The notes beneath the pieces were generated by a model, which saw only the letters and a list, made by a program, of their open reading frames with translations, was not told the DNA's origin and made no database searches. The translations under genes were made by a program, and so were the position numbers. A DNA stretch of 64,000 bases, taken from assembly GCA_018296165.2 (NCBI GenBank), contig JACKQL020000107.1, positions 62,001 through 126,000 of the forward strand. Direction: 5' to 3'. This DNA is from Termitomyces sp. T153. Lineage: Eukaryota; Basidiomycota; Agaricomycetes; Agaricales; Lyophyllaceae. Positions 46,715 to 57,711 of the stretch are shown here, piece after piece. Positions within the stretch are counted from its first letter, which is position 1. Every line of letters starts with the position of its first letter.

Positions 46715-48271
46715 TCTACCATCCCTTCCAAGGGACCCAGATGTCAACGACCTTCTTACCATGGTCAATATTCTTGTCAACAACATAATACCAGGGATAA
46801 GCCTAGGAAGAACTGTAAGTTGCGCAGCAAATTTCTTCTGGGAAGTGAACTTCATACTGCTGCAATGAGGCAAGCATGTTGTCCAATGATTTCTACCTGG
46901 CTTCCGATTTCTAGTGTTTCCTCTTTAGGACTCCCGAGAATTTTGGTAAGGATTCCATGCTCTTGAGATATCCTTCCCACCCTCCAACCCTTGCCAATGA
47001 CGTTTCCATATCCTCCTAAGGGGCCGGTATCTTTACTGAATGCTATTGCTCCGGCATCAATCAGTGCTTCATCTTCACCCCCTTCGCCGCGTCCAGGATA
47101 GTAAGAAACCACTGTGGTTCGCACTCGCTGTGCAATCTTCTTCTCATTGATAAGCCCAGTGTGTTGTTGTTGAAGATCAAGCATTGGGTAATTTCCTACA
47201 GATTACAGAGTGAGTATATAGAGACAGTCTGAATGTGCTGACCAGCATGTAGTTCTAAAACACCATGGAGGCTTGTCGACAACGAAGCCCTAGTTTCGGA
47301 ACTCGCTGCATGTGCAGTAGGAGTAGACCCGACTGAAAGCACAAATGGTTGCTGATGAACTGTACGGTCCAAAGAAAGAGACAGGGCAGAGAGTCCGGCT
47401 TCAGCTGCAGCATTGACGGCTTCCACTTCTGCTGATAGGAATGTTGATGCCTCTGACGACGATTTTGAGGCATAGGAATTTCCAGCGTGTCCGTAAAAGC
47501 CATAGACGGATATAGCAGGTGATGAGAATAATACTGAGAGTAATTCTTCGAATTGGGGTGTACTAGCCACAACACCAGCACGTCTATAAGGCGAAGAAAG
47601 ATGAGATTTACTAGCTGATTTTTTAAAGATGATACCTTTGTCCACCGTCGATTTTCACGAAGGCTGACCATCGCCTAGAGGAGCATCGAGCATGTTCAAA
47701 CTTCTCTAAAAACTTGACCTGGTCTGGATGGTCTACAAGAATGCGAAGAGTCCCGCCATTATTTGAGATTTTGTCCCAGAGGTCTGACAGATCTGCGACT
47801 TTGTTAATTGCAATTGGAAGCCCGTAAAGAATCTGCAGTAGACTGAGGAAAAACACGCATGAAGCAACGGTCAGTAGAGTTACTCGCATCTTTGATAGTA
47901 GAATCGGAGACCAGGCCAGCTTCAACTAATTCCCAAGCTTCCATTAGTGTTGACACCACAACGGCTTGCGTTGTGTCGACAGATGACTGAAGTTGCAGCC
48001 TAGTGCCTTCCACAGTCTGCACATGTCAACTAACAATGCGAGGAACTAATTTGTGGATGCCTACTTTGTGTGTCTTCAGGTGCGCACGGAATCTAGCTCC
48101 CCATGCCTGGGATCTTGCGTGCATATCGGTACAGTTTTCTGCAAACAGAGCTCGATCGATGATCATCGCAGGTGTCCTTAGAGAATCAGTTGGCGCGTCC
48201 AAGAACTTCTGAAGGAGAACTGCCTTGCTTGGTCGATAGTGTCCATAGGGAGTTTTCGTCTGAGAGATCAT
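46715..48271 (-). CDS. DSD1: D-serine dehydratase-like PLP enzyme (alanine-racemase fold, DSD1 family)
   Basis: Zn- and PLP-dependent enzyme converting D-serine to pyruvate and ammonia, or a close D-hydroxyamino-acid lyase. N-terminal barrel: TPAMIIDRALFAENC and RFRAHLKTHK, whose Lys is the Schiff-base residue. Later blocks are RILVDHPDQVKFLE, FVKIDGGQR-RAGV and VYGFYGHAGNSY. The C-terminal domain carries the His and Cys zinc ligands in EIIGQHACLIAA and ends WYYVVD..VVDIWVPWKGW. Several introns were seen. The stop is at 46715. It diverges from RRP36 with 156 bp between starts. Confidence 0.9.
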
Positions 48272-48427
48272 TGATACAAAGGAGAAAGAACGAGCCGTTT
48301 GTAAAAGACGACAATTTGGCGGTTACAGTAGAGACGGCCCGAGGATCCGAGTCTTTGAAAATCATCATTCAGATCAACAAGTTCTCACGGGCTTTCATAC
48401 TACGTTTTCCTTTGATACTCTGACAAA

Positions 48428-49795
48428 ATGCCTCGCCGCCCGCGTCCTCTGTCGAGACAGAAAAGGATTTCTACTCGTCCATTTGATAACAATAGTCCAT
48501 CTCTGAATATCAAATCGCCTAAAAGATCCCTTTTAGTCGTCGAGAACGAAGTCGAGGATGAAGATACTCTGTTAGAAGCAAGTGCCTCAAATGCCCCAAA
48601 CGATGCAGTCAATGCCGATCTGGAGGAAGATGGTGAGGATGATTCGGATTTAGATGCGCCTCGAATTGCACAGTGGATCGATGAGGATGAGTTGGAGCAA
48701 AACTATGTCAAGGCAGGACCTTCGTCGAATCTGGTGCGTCGATTGTTTTTACCTCTCGGAGACAATCTTTCAAATCTATGATTGTCAGAAAAGCCTTAAA
48801 AATGGTTTGCCTGCTTTTTGTTCGATTGTTCCACGTAATGATATTAATGACATGATTACTTTGATAGATTTATTAGGTATGCCTCTCGGGGCGCTTCGAA
48901 AAGCTCAAAACGTGCTTGCTCAGACAGCAGCGGACACTGAATCAGACGAGAGCGAAGAAGAGTCTGAACTTCAATCCGTGTCTGAAAAGGGAAAGGAGCG
49001 AAAGAAGGTCGAATGGAGTATCAGGCCTAGCAAGGAAATCACGAAACGGGTAAACAAACATGCGTACGTTTTGGTTTCGTTGATATTTTTTCCCTGCCAC
49101 ATGAGTCGATTATTCAGCCCGACAGAGGTAACTTCAAAGCGCCCGGTGACTCGCAAACGAACAGTTGTCGAAGTCAAGACTATGGTGCGCAGGAATCAGT
49201 TTTGAATCCGATGCGATACTCATTTGACATTCATGTAGCAAGCGCGGGATCCCCGCTTCCTGCCTCTAGCGGGTCAGTTCTCAGCAGAAAAGTTTCGCCA
49301 AGGCTACAGCTTTTTGGCGGGGTCACATATCAGCGAGTTGGATGCGCTACGAGAGCATTTGAAGCGCGCGAGAAAGTTGCTTGTATCGTCACCGCGGGAT
49401 TTATATGAGGAGCGTGCTGACGAGGTGCAAAAGCTGGAACAGGCAGTTAAACGGGCGGAAAGTTTGGTGAACAAGGACAGAAGGGACAAGATCGAACAGG
49501 AGGCACTTGCGAAGGTGAAAAAAGAGGAGCGAGATAAGAGGAAGCAGGGCAAGGGAGAGTGGCACATGAAGAATGGTGAGTACAACAGTTTGCGGTGGAA
49601 GATTCTAATTGAGACTGGTTGGAAGTCAACAAGCGCGAGCTTTTGATGAAGGCGCAGTATGAGGCCCTCGCTGCTGAAGGAGGAAAGAGGGCAGTGAGGA
49701 AGGCAATCGAGAAGAAGCAGAAAAGAATTGGACAGAAAGAAAGGAGATCCCGTCCATTTGTCCAGGACGGAGCCAAACGACGGCGGGTGATCTAG
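48428..49795 (+). CDS. RRP36: rRNA biogenesis protein RRP36
   Basis: 90S pre-ribosome factor needed for early cleavage of 18S rRNA precursor. The acidic N-terminal third ([22 protein letters not shown]) is followed by [20 protein letters not shown]. The hallmark segment [15 protein letters not shown] and a long basic coiled coil ([34 protein letters not shown]) come next. The last intron restores [20 protein letters not shown], and the protein ends DGAKRRRVI. The start at 48428 is the first ATG of the open frame. It shares a short divergent promoter with DSD1. Confidence 0.92.
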
Positions 49796-49947
49796 ACTCA
49801 AATATCGGCATAGCACGTGAGGATCAGAGAAAATGTGAAATACTTGTCTTTTGAAGAAAGATTGATTTGAATTCATTTCGATTGTATGCATCGTTGAAAT
49901 TGCCACGTACGCCTTTGGCGCACATCGTGAATGTCGCTGCCCTTACC

Positions 49948-52164
49948 ATGAACGATGATCACAGCATTCCCGATGCTGACATATATAGAGGTGGCTCTCC
50001 GCGTCCCTTCAGCCCCGCAGCCTCTTCATCTTCAACATCTTCATCTTCCTTCTCCTTTGCAGGTGGCCGACTTGGAGCTATCGCTGCTGTTGTAGAGCTT
50101 GCAATCTCGCGTTGGGCTCGTCAGTGGACTCGAGGTACTGCTTCAGATTCATCCTCATCGTCTTCTCGCTCGTCCATCATCACGCTTTCTCGCCCACAAC
50201 GGCTCCGCATACGCCGAAGACGCAGTGTAGCCACAGTACAATCTGATCAGTCAGAGCGTGATATTGCAGCCCGCATCTCTCTTCTCAAAGCCCGAGAGGA
50301 GTCACGGCAGGTCCCACGAAATTTTACACTCTACTTGCCTCCTTCCATTTCTTCCTCAGAGGATGTCGCTCCACGCATAACCCCGACAAATTCTTTACCG
50401 GTCCTTTTGCAGCAGCTTGACATTGTGGTCAAAAAAGCGACTAAAGCACACCGCAATCATGATCGCCAGCATCTACCCTCTGGCAAAAATCGCGCAAAGC
50501 AACCCGTGCGACATCAAGACTACATGCTACCTTCCCCTGCAGTACAATCTTTTATTCCTCAGTCGATCAAGCCAAAGGCGTGGTACTTAGACGTTGCTTC
50601 CCCAACATGGGAAGACATGCGCACACTGGGCAAGGTAAGTATCAACGTTCATCCTAAATTAGTTTCATTCCAACTCTGTTCCGAGATTCTACATTTGCAT
50701 CCACTCACTTTGGAAGATATTCTGCAACGTGACCCTCGGGAAAAGCTGGAGTTGTTCCCGAAGCTTGGCTATTATTTTATTTCTTTTCGTGCCATAGATT
50801 CTGCGTCACGAAATAGAACAGAAGACCGCATGGAGGTGCTGGATGGCTCTGCACCAGATGCTGGGATAATAGGAGAGGCCAATGTCTATCTGATTGTGTT
50901 TAAGGAAGGAATATGCTCTGTGAGGCGATTCCAAGTTGTCTCAGATCGTATTGAAAAACTTTTTACAACAGTTTCATTTTACCGACATATCTGGTAGGAG
51001 GACCGCTACTTCGCACACAGAATATCCTCACAGACAACTTAGAGCACACAGATCGTGTAATAAATCGCATTGCGCTTCTTCAAGGAGTCATAAATATGTC
51101 CTCAGGTTGGTGTTTTGAGTCCCAACACCAACACCATTCACTGATTAGGAACAATAGATTGGATCGCTCACGGAATTCTGGATTCAATTGTAGACTCTTT
51201 CTTTCCTCTTCTCGAGGAGATCGAGCAAGAAGTCGCAGCGATCGAGGATTTAGTGTTAACCGCAGGAGGAGGTGGAGCACCTGTTAGCCCTCGACAATAT
51301 GACGTACCTCTCATGCGGACCTCACGTAAACTCGACGAAAAGCAGTCAAAGTTGCTATCTGACGCAGAGAAACATTCTATTGCTAGTGTGGATGTCAGGT
51401 TTTCCTCCCCCCAGTTGACGATTTCGCTCGCCTTCCGACGAATAAGACGGGCGGTCAGCATGCATTGGCGAAGGCTGTGGGCGAACGTTCCCTCTCACCT
51501 AAGCCCGACTCAAATGACTTTACGACGTATGGCAAGGACCAGGAGACTCATTACGTCACTGACTCGCTTGCTGGCGACTAAGTCAGAGGTCGTCGCACAG
51601 ATCAGAAAACGTCTCCTGACCGTAAATGGGACTAGACGGGATGACAATCTTGATGTGGCTATCTATATGGGAGATGTGCAGGGTAAGACACTTGCATCTG
51701 AGGTGTTATTGTCCATTGAACTCCCTCTCCAGATCATATTCTTACTCTTCAGCATTCACTTGTGGATTATGAGCGTATACTTAGCCAGTCCCATCCCACA
51801 TATCTCTCCCAGCTCCGCACAGGAGTTGCACTGACGAAGCGCAGCACCGACAAGTCTATCTTATACCTGACCGTTGTCAACCTGGCAGTTCCATGCGTTC
51901 AGCCCCTCATTGGTATGCCAATCTTTTGGTTGGAACTTTTGGAATAAATCTCAAAAGTCTTTTAATGTAGGTCTAATGTCCACCAATATACACATCCCCA
52001 CCAATTTACCCATCCCAAAGAACCCCGATACCCCAACAGGCTCGTTTCATGTCTTTGGCATCGTTATTAGTCTAGCTATCGGCATCCTCTGTGTATACAT
52101 CTCCGTTGTGAGGTGGTGGTGGAGGCAGGCCAAGACGAAAATACGACAACACAAAATCCTCTAG
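49948..52164 (+). CDS. CorA-family divalent metal transporter with variant signature
   Basis: Membrane protein of the CorA/Alr1/Mnr2 group, usually Mg2+ transport. The long cytosolic part is Ser-rich, then basic (RLRIRRRRSVATVQSD). CorA domain blocks: KAWYLDVASPTWEDMRTLG, LTLEDILQRDPREKLELFP, YYFISFRAID and the coiled region ILDSIVDSFFPLLEEIEQEV. Two C-terminal helices flank the selectivity loop. After splicing the loop reads PLIG-LMSTNIHIPTN, where GMN is expected. The second helix is FGIVISLAIGILCVYISVV. The start at 49948 is preferred; an in-frame ATG at 49867 would add 27 residues. Confidence 0.82.
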
Positions 52165-52267
52165 ATCTGTTATTCGATGGATGGGATGGGCATCACGATG
52201 TTGTGTCTACAAAATATCTGTGACTTCATTAATGACAATACATATATCGTACGGTAGAAGACGGATT

Positions 52268-53703
52268 CTAAGTGGTTGCAACTTCTTTTGAAGTGGTAAG
52301 AGATAATATGTGGCCTGTATCATTTAAAGCTTCTTGCACTGTTTAACGAGTAAGCTGATTACACCAATACCACATTACAACCATACTTTACCTTTGGCCT
52401 GGAAGCGTAGCTGTTGCTGTTCAAATTCTTCGAACGTTGCACGTAGTGTTTCCCTTTGTGATTTGAGAATCTCATCAGCTCGCCTTAAGTGCTCCGATTC
52501 TGACCGCAGATGTTCTAAGCTCTCTTCCACCTGGCGGTGTAATGTTTCAAGGCCTAACATCTGCTCCGTATATATATCGCGAAGCTTCTCCCATTTCAGC
52601 CCTGGAAAGACGGTGAATTAACCTCTCTTGAGACTGGAATCGATCTGCTCCGCACCTGGGACCTGTATTTCACGAGTGACAGAAGCATATCTGAACACTT
52701 GAGCATCTAGATCTTGGTCATCGACCCAAGAGACTCTCTTGGTTGTATTTGAACGTTTGATGCAGCTCGGCCGTCGGCGAACCTGGCTGTTAGAAACAGT
52801 AGAACTTGATTCTGTAGGCTTTGGTAATTCAGGCTCGGCATTGGACAACTCAGGCTTGGTCAAAGTCTTGTTGGGAAGGGAAACAATTCTCTGAGGGTCG
52901 TCAGATCGATCGAACCCCGTGTCGAGATCCCTTATTCGAAGAAGATGAGGGAGCGGAGGAGGTGATGTGACCACCCTTGGGAATGGAGGTGTGCTTGTGG
53001 CTGTAGAGTCGTTGCGATATGGGATCGAGACGGATTTCCCTATGAGCGAGGGAACAACGGTGGAGTGGGAAGGATATCTAGGTCGTTGTTGGTGTAATTC
53101 CACTTTGCGTTGTGGTGGAGGATCTGATTGATTGGTAGTTCCGCTAGCTTTAACCTTGTTGACTTGCGATGAACCTTCCTGATTTGCAAGAGACGCCAGG
53201 CATTTTGTGCACTTGCAGGGAGTTGATGATACTTTCTCGCGCCGTTTCTGCTGTACACGAGCATGCTGGTCGAGAAACCATCCTTCCATTTCTTTGAGGC
53301 GAAAGTCGGAGGGTGCAACGATGGTCAGGAAAGAAAGGTCGATCGCCTCTCCGGCAGGCCGCATAAGGGGAACCTTGGCAAGCCTCTGGCACTTGCGTAT
53401 CATCCTGTCTTTCAAATGGCGAATCTCGAGGATGCGCTCCCAAGAGAGGGAAGACCCTTTACGTAGCTCATAGTCCTCGAGCTTGAGGAGTTGTTCATAC
53501 ATAGAAGCAGTGCCCGGCGGCAGCAGAACCTGGGAGAGGGTAAAAATCTAATTTATGACTATCAATTGGCTGCCAACCTTGAGCTGATTTGGGGTATCGG
53601 TGGTCTGGATATATCTCCACCCTTTCGCTGTGCGCGAATCCTGAGGTTCTAGCTGGCCTCGAACGGAGCTACGGCACAGGTGGCTAGGGGGAGATCGGTG
53701 CAT
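52268..53703 (-). CDS. orphan protein with C-terminal coiled coil
   Basis: No family was recognised. Exon 1 (53703 downward) encodes MHRSPPSHLCRSSVRGQL.. and is joined to VLLPPGTASMYEQLLKLEDY. An acid/base-rich helical region follows (WERILEIRHLKDRMIRKCQR), with a CKCTKC motif and a long Pro/Ser linker. The C-terminal exon reads LKWEKLRDIYTEQMLGLETL and a heptad-rich helix (ESLEHLRSESEHLRRADEIL). A last exon (VQEALNDTGHILSLTTSKEV) ends at 52268. The splice joins are convincing. The layout recalls cytoskeletal or centrosomal proteins, but that is a guess. Confidence 0.7.
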
Positions 53704-53963
53704 GAGGGGAAGACAGAACACTACGATGCATCTCTAACATGTACATGTGCTTCTTGGCAAACACGACATAAATGATCAACAAAATTGCATTAGAAAGTGG
53801 AAATTCTGAGTATTTTTTTTGTTCCTTGCAAAGCAAGCGCCGAATAGACCTCAAGGGCGGCAACGACGAAATAAATAGCGCAGAGGAGCAGGTCCAAGGC
53901 GCGTGGGAAACCGGCTTTGTGACGACTGTGATTTCTCGCCTTTCTGCCGTTCCTTCGCCGCCC

Positions 53964-55292
53964 ATGTCGATGTCCATTGCCCGTTATGAAGCTTTCCTCC
54001 TAGATAATGTCTCAACTATCTCATCGCTCGAGTCCTCTCTTCGTTCTATAACATGGTTTCTTCCTGGCAGATTCAAGGACGCTGAATTGGCGTCCGAAAC
54101 TCGTCAGTTTCTCAATCAGTTGTGTTCTTCGCTCCGTTGATAAACCTCTGTCAGTCACTTCTCTGCTCAATGTAATGAGCATGTATCATGACACCCTTCT
54201 TGCAAAAATTGTTCAAAAAGATCGAAACTATCAACCGCTTATTCCCCCTTCCCTCCACACTCGCTTCACCAAAGCATGGTCTGACAAGAGCGACAAATAC
54301 AAATGGGCTGCCCGTGCCCTTCAGTTAATAAAATTCCTCGAACTTGTCGTGGAGATGGGCTTGCGGCGCAAAGTCTCCTCCAAGGCCAGGTGGAGAGGTG
54401 TAATCCTGTTGGAGGTAGTCAAGTGAGTTCATGCCGATCTTGCATCCTGCACACCTCCCTTAGATCAATCCTGTCCAGAGCGTGTCTTCGTTTCACACTC
54501 TTATTGATTACGCGTAAGCCTCTCTTGTCACCCCCGATACCCGAGCGCGACTTCGACCCAGCGTCTCTACCTACCTCGACCCACCCATCATCCGAGACCC
54601 CTTCTGACTCTACCGCAATTCCTGATCATCTCAGAAATAATCACACACCTCTGCCACCTCACGCATTGCTCTCTCCTCGATCCGAGACTACGGCGGAAGA
54701 TTATCTGCTACCCAAGGCTATGTCCACCTCATCTGTTAGGCCATCACTTTCTCTGGTCAAATCTCTCTCTTCACCCACGGATTGGATTGCAGAATCCATC
54801 TACATCATGCGCCCCCTTGTCTACGGTACATATGACAACTGTCCCACCAACAGTCTTGTTCTAACCTTTTTTTAGCGACTCTACTTGTTTCTGACAGACG
54901 TTCAAGCCGACCTCTCATAGTTGCACTTGCTATGGAATTATTATCACGTAATCTTCGTAGAACTCCGCCCCTTTCTGCAGTTCTTGAACGTACAGAATAT
55001 GCAAGAAGAGATCGAGATATGTTATGGTATCTATTACGTGGGTCTATATGGCAGTCGTACACTCGGTGCGTTTATGTTCTTTATTTTACCTTTTCGCTGA
55101 TTTTTCCATTGTATCTCAGGCCCAAGTTGCAAAATTTTGCCGTGGGGGCATCTCATACCCCCTTGTTCAATCTTTTTGGAGCTTTCATCCAGGATTGGAT
55201 CCCTTTGATTGATGAATACTATTATTGTATGTGCTATTACATCTGTGTTTTGTACCTGCTAAATTCTATACCTACTAGATACCGCTCCTTAG
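53964..55292 (+). CDS. PEX16: peroxisomal membrane biogenesis protein Pex16
   Basis: Pex16 inserts membrane proteins into forming peroxisomes. The start at 53964 gives MSMSIARYEAFLLDNVSTIS, then WFLPGRFKDAELASE, the conserved KYKWAARALQLIKFLELVVE and RWRGVILLEVVKAILRLTLL. A variable Ser/Pro loop follows, then DWIAESIYIMRPLVYATLLV, ALAMELLSRNLRR and MLWYLLRGSIWQSYT. The final intron joins DEYYY to YTAP before the stop at 55290-55292. Family order and length fit. Confidence 0.9.
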
Positions 55293-55524
55293 CCCTTTAT
55301 CTAGCTTCTTTGACGATGTATCCTATAATACAATATCTACTTGATCGTGGTCATTCTCTGAGCCGAGAGGACTCGTATTGCTTCTTGTCATTCCTGAATC
55401 ACATCAAGCTAAATCTGTCGTATGTGTACCATGTGATTCGACGAGACACCAACTTTCCAGGGTCCGTCACCACTCACTATAAGTACATATCCCCAGCGCT
55501 TAGATATCGATCACAATCACCATA

Positions 55525-56287
55525 ATGTCTGAAAACCCGCTTCTCCCCAACCTACGCCGCATTGTGACCGGTCATGACCAACAAGGCAATTCCGTAGTGG
55601 ATAGTGATCGGGTTCTTCTTTCAGAGGTATCTCGGCCGTCGTTCGATTGACTTTTACTTTTGCTAACAGAAAATTGTTGCAGCCAATGGGCACTGTTAAG
55701 GGCGCTAGGTCAGCTGCTATCTGGGTGACAACTGACTCCATTCCAACAAATGATAATAACAACCTGTCGGTCCTAATAAATTCCTCGGTAGATGTGGTTC
55801 CTAACTGATTTTTTCCACCGTAGTGAAGACGGTGCTGCTCGTACCATCGACGATCAAGCAAATTTTCGACTTGTTCACCCCAATGGAACCAACCTAAGGT
55901 CCACTGAACTTGCGCCTGGAAGCACTACAGTCATGGTGAAAATACTCAGAAATAAATCTATGTCGCTTGCTGACGATTTCGGCAGCATCGTACCTCTTCT
56001 CTGGACTACAACATCTTAGGTAAGGTACCAAATTTCGGTCAATAGAACACCATCAGTAATGGTGTCTCTTATTAGTCCAGGGAGAGCTAATCTTGATAAC
56101 GGAGGACGGAACAGAAAAGCATCTCAAGAACCCTGGCGACACCGTCATTCAGAAAGGGACAATGCACGCATGGAAAAATCCTACTGATAAATGGACCCGG
56201 TGGGTATCGGTTCTGATAGCGGCAGAACCTGCCATTTTCAACGGAGAAACATTGGGACCGGCTATTTTACCCGTATCGCTGCCGTAG
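55525..56287 (+). CDS. small cupin-domain protein
   Basis: Single cupin-2 barrel of about 180 residues. The N-terminal part reads RRIVTGHDQQGNSVVDSDRV. A strand region follows (FRLVHPNGTNLRSTELAPG), then the second cupin motif: ITEDGTEKHLKNPGDTVIQK and GTMHAWKNPTDKWTRW with one of the usual His ligands. Similar fungal proteins lie in small-molecule clusters, often without known activity. It converges on the SDR gene with about 120 bp between stops. Confidence 0.8.
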
Positions 56288-56410
56288 AATGGAAGTCTAA
56301 ATGTGTGGCCCCACGGACCGACAAAGGCATGGACTTGGTGTAAACTACTCTCCTACATAAGTATGTAGCACAGGACCTGGTTGGTAACCACAATCTACAC
56401 ACCAATCAAA

Positions 56411-57443
56411 CTATTGCAAATTGACAAAAAGTCCTCCATCAACTAACAAGGAGGCTCCTGTAACATATTTAGCGAGATCACTTGCCAAAAAAACAACCGG
56501 GCCCGAAATATCGTCTGTTGCTGCAGTAATGGCGATTGAGCTCATCGGCAAAAGGACTTGTTGGCAACAGCTCACTTCCAAGTCTTTTGAGAACGGTACG
56601 ATTGATAGTATATTCACGTTTTTTTTCGTCGGCAAGGTCCTCTTTATTGATATCAGTGGCAATGGTGCCCGGAAGTATGGCGTTCGCTCGTATGCCATAT
56701 TTTCCCAAAGCAATCGCACAACTTTGCATCAACGAAAGGATACCGGCTTTCGTTGGAGTGTAATGACTGCAAAAAAGTCATCGTGATTAACGAATATATA
56801 TGAATTTCTTACCATTGTAGTTCACCTCCAACGAGCGCAGAGATTGAAGAAATTCCGATGATTGAACCACCAGGGGGGATCTGATTTTTCATCACATTTG
56901 CAACCGCTATCGTTGCTGTGAGCATCTGATGGGCTAAGAGGGAAATTTCTTGCCTTGCACGATGTAGAATGAGCCATCAAGATTCACCTGTCGTGTTCTC
57001 TCCCAGGTTGTGTGTGGCATAGTCAAAAATTCCGCGAAGGGGCAGATACCAGCATTTGAAACAAGAACATCTATTCTACCGAACGCTTTCACTCCGATTT
57101 CAACGATCTACTTATAGGTTCAGAATATTCCTTGTGACGAGAGCCGGTTTCTGACCTTGGAAGAAGTCGCAGGATCTCCAATGTCCCCCGCGACCGTCAC
57201 TACTTGTGCACCTTTGCTCTCAACCTCCCTTTGAATGGATCGAATCTCTGCCTCCGTTTCTGCATCACCCAGATAGTGAAGAATCAAAGCGGAGGCACCG
57301 TATTTCACGAAGTCAAGGGCACTGGTGTCATGTTGTTAGTAAAACAGAGACATTAGACGTCAATATAGAAAGGACAACCATGCACGCCCTATGCCCCTAG
57401 AAGAGCCGGTTATGCAAACGATCTTGTTCGCAACAAGAGCCAT
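56411..57443 (-). CDS. short-chain dehydrogenase/reductase (possible L-rhamnose dehydrogenase type)
   Basis: NAD(P)-dependent SDR. N-terminal nucleotide motif KIVCITGSSRGIGRA, then GKAFGRIDVLVSNAGICPFA, the catalytic Ser in SIIGISSISALVGG and the YxxxK motif in HYTPTKAG, followed by ANAILPGTIATDI. The end is VTGASLLVDGGLFVNLQ. The LHYLGDAETEAEI segment resembles NADP L-rhamnose-1-dehydrogenases, but specificity is inference. Several introns are present; one at about 57320 restores GRACALDFVKYGAS. Its start faces that of the KARI-like gene, 268 bp away. Confidence 0.88.
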
Positions 57444-57711
57444 GGTCACAACAATCGCAATTGAGAGGTCGCTTTATTTCCCATGAAGCTGCTTGTACAA
57501 AACCGTGCCGGTCCGGGAACTCAGGGCCAGATGACCGTCACCCATACGGAAAAACCATTTCTATCACCCATGACCGACCTACATATGATAAACTCTCAGG
57601 AGATTCAGGGAAGAAGAACGTTAGGAAGGAGCCGGAGGAATGCTCACTATAAAATGTCGACTTGGTAGACAGAACCCTAATCGTTCCCTCTCACAACGAC
57701 ATAAAATTCTG

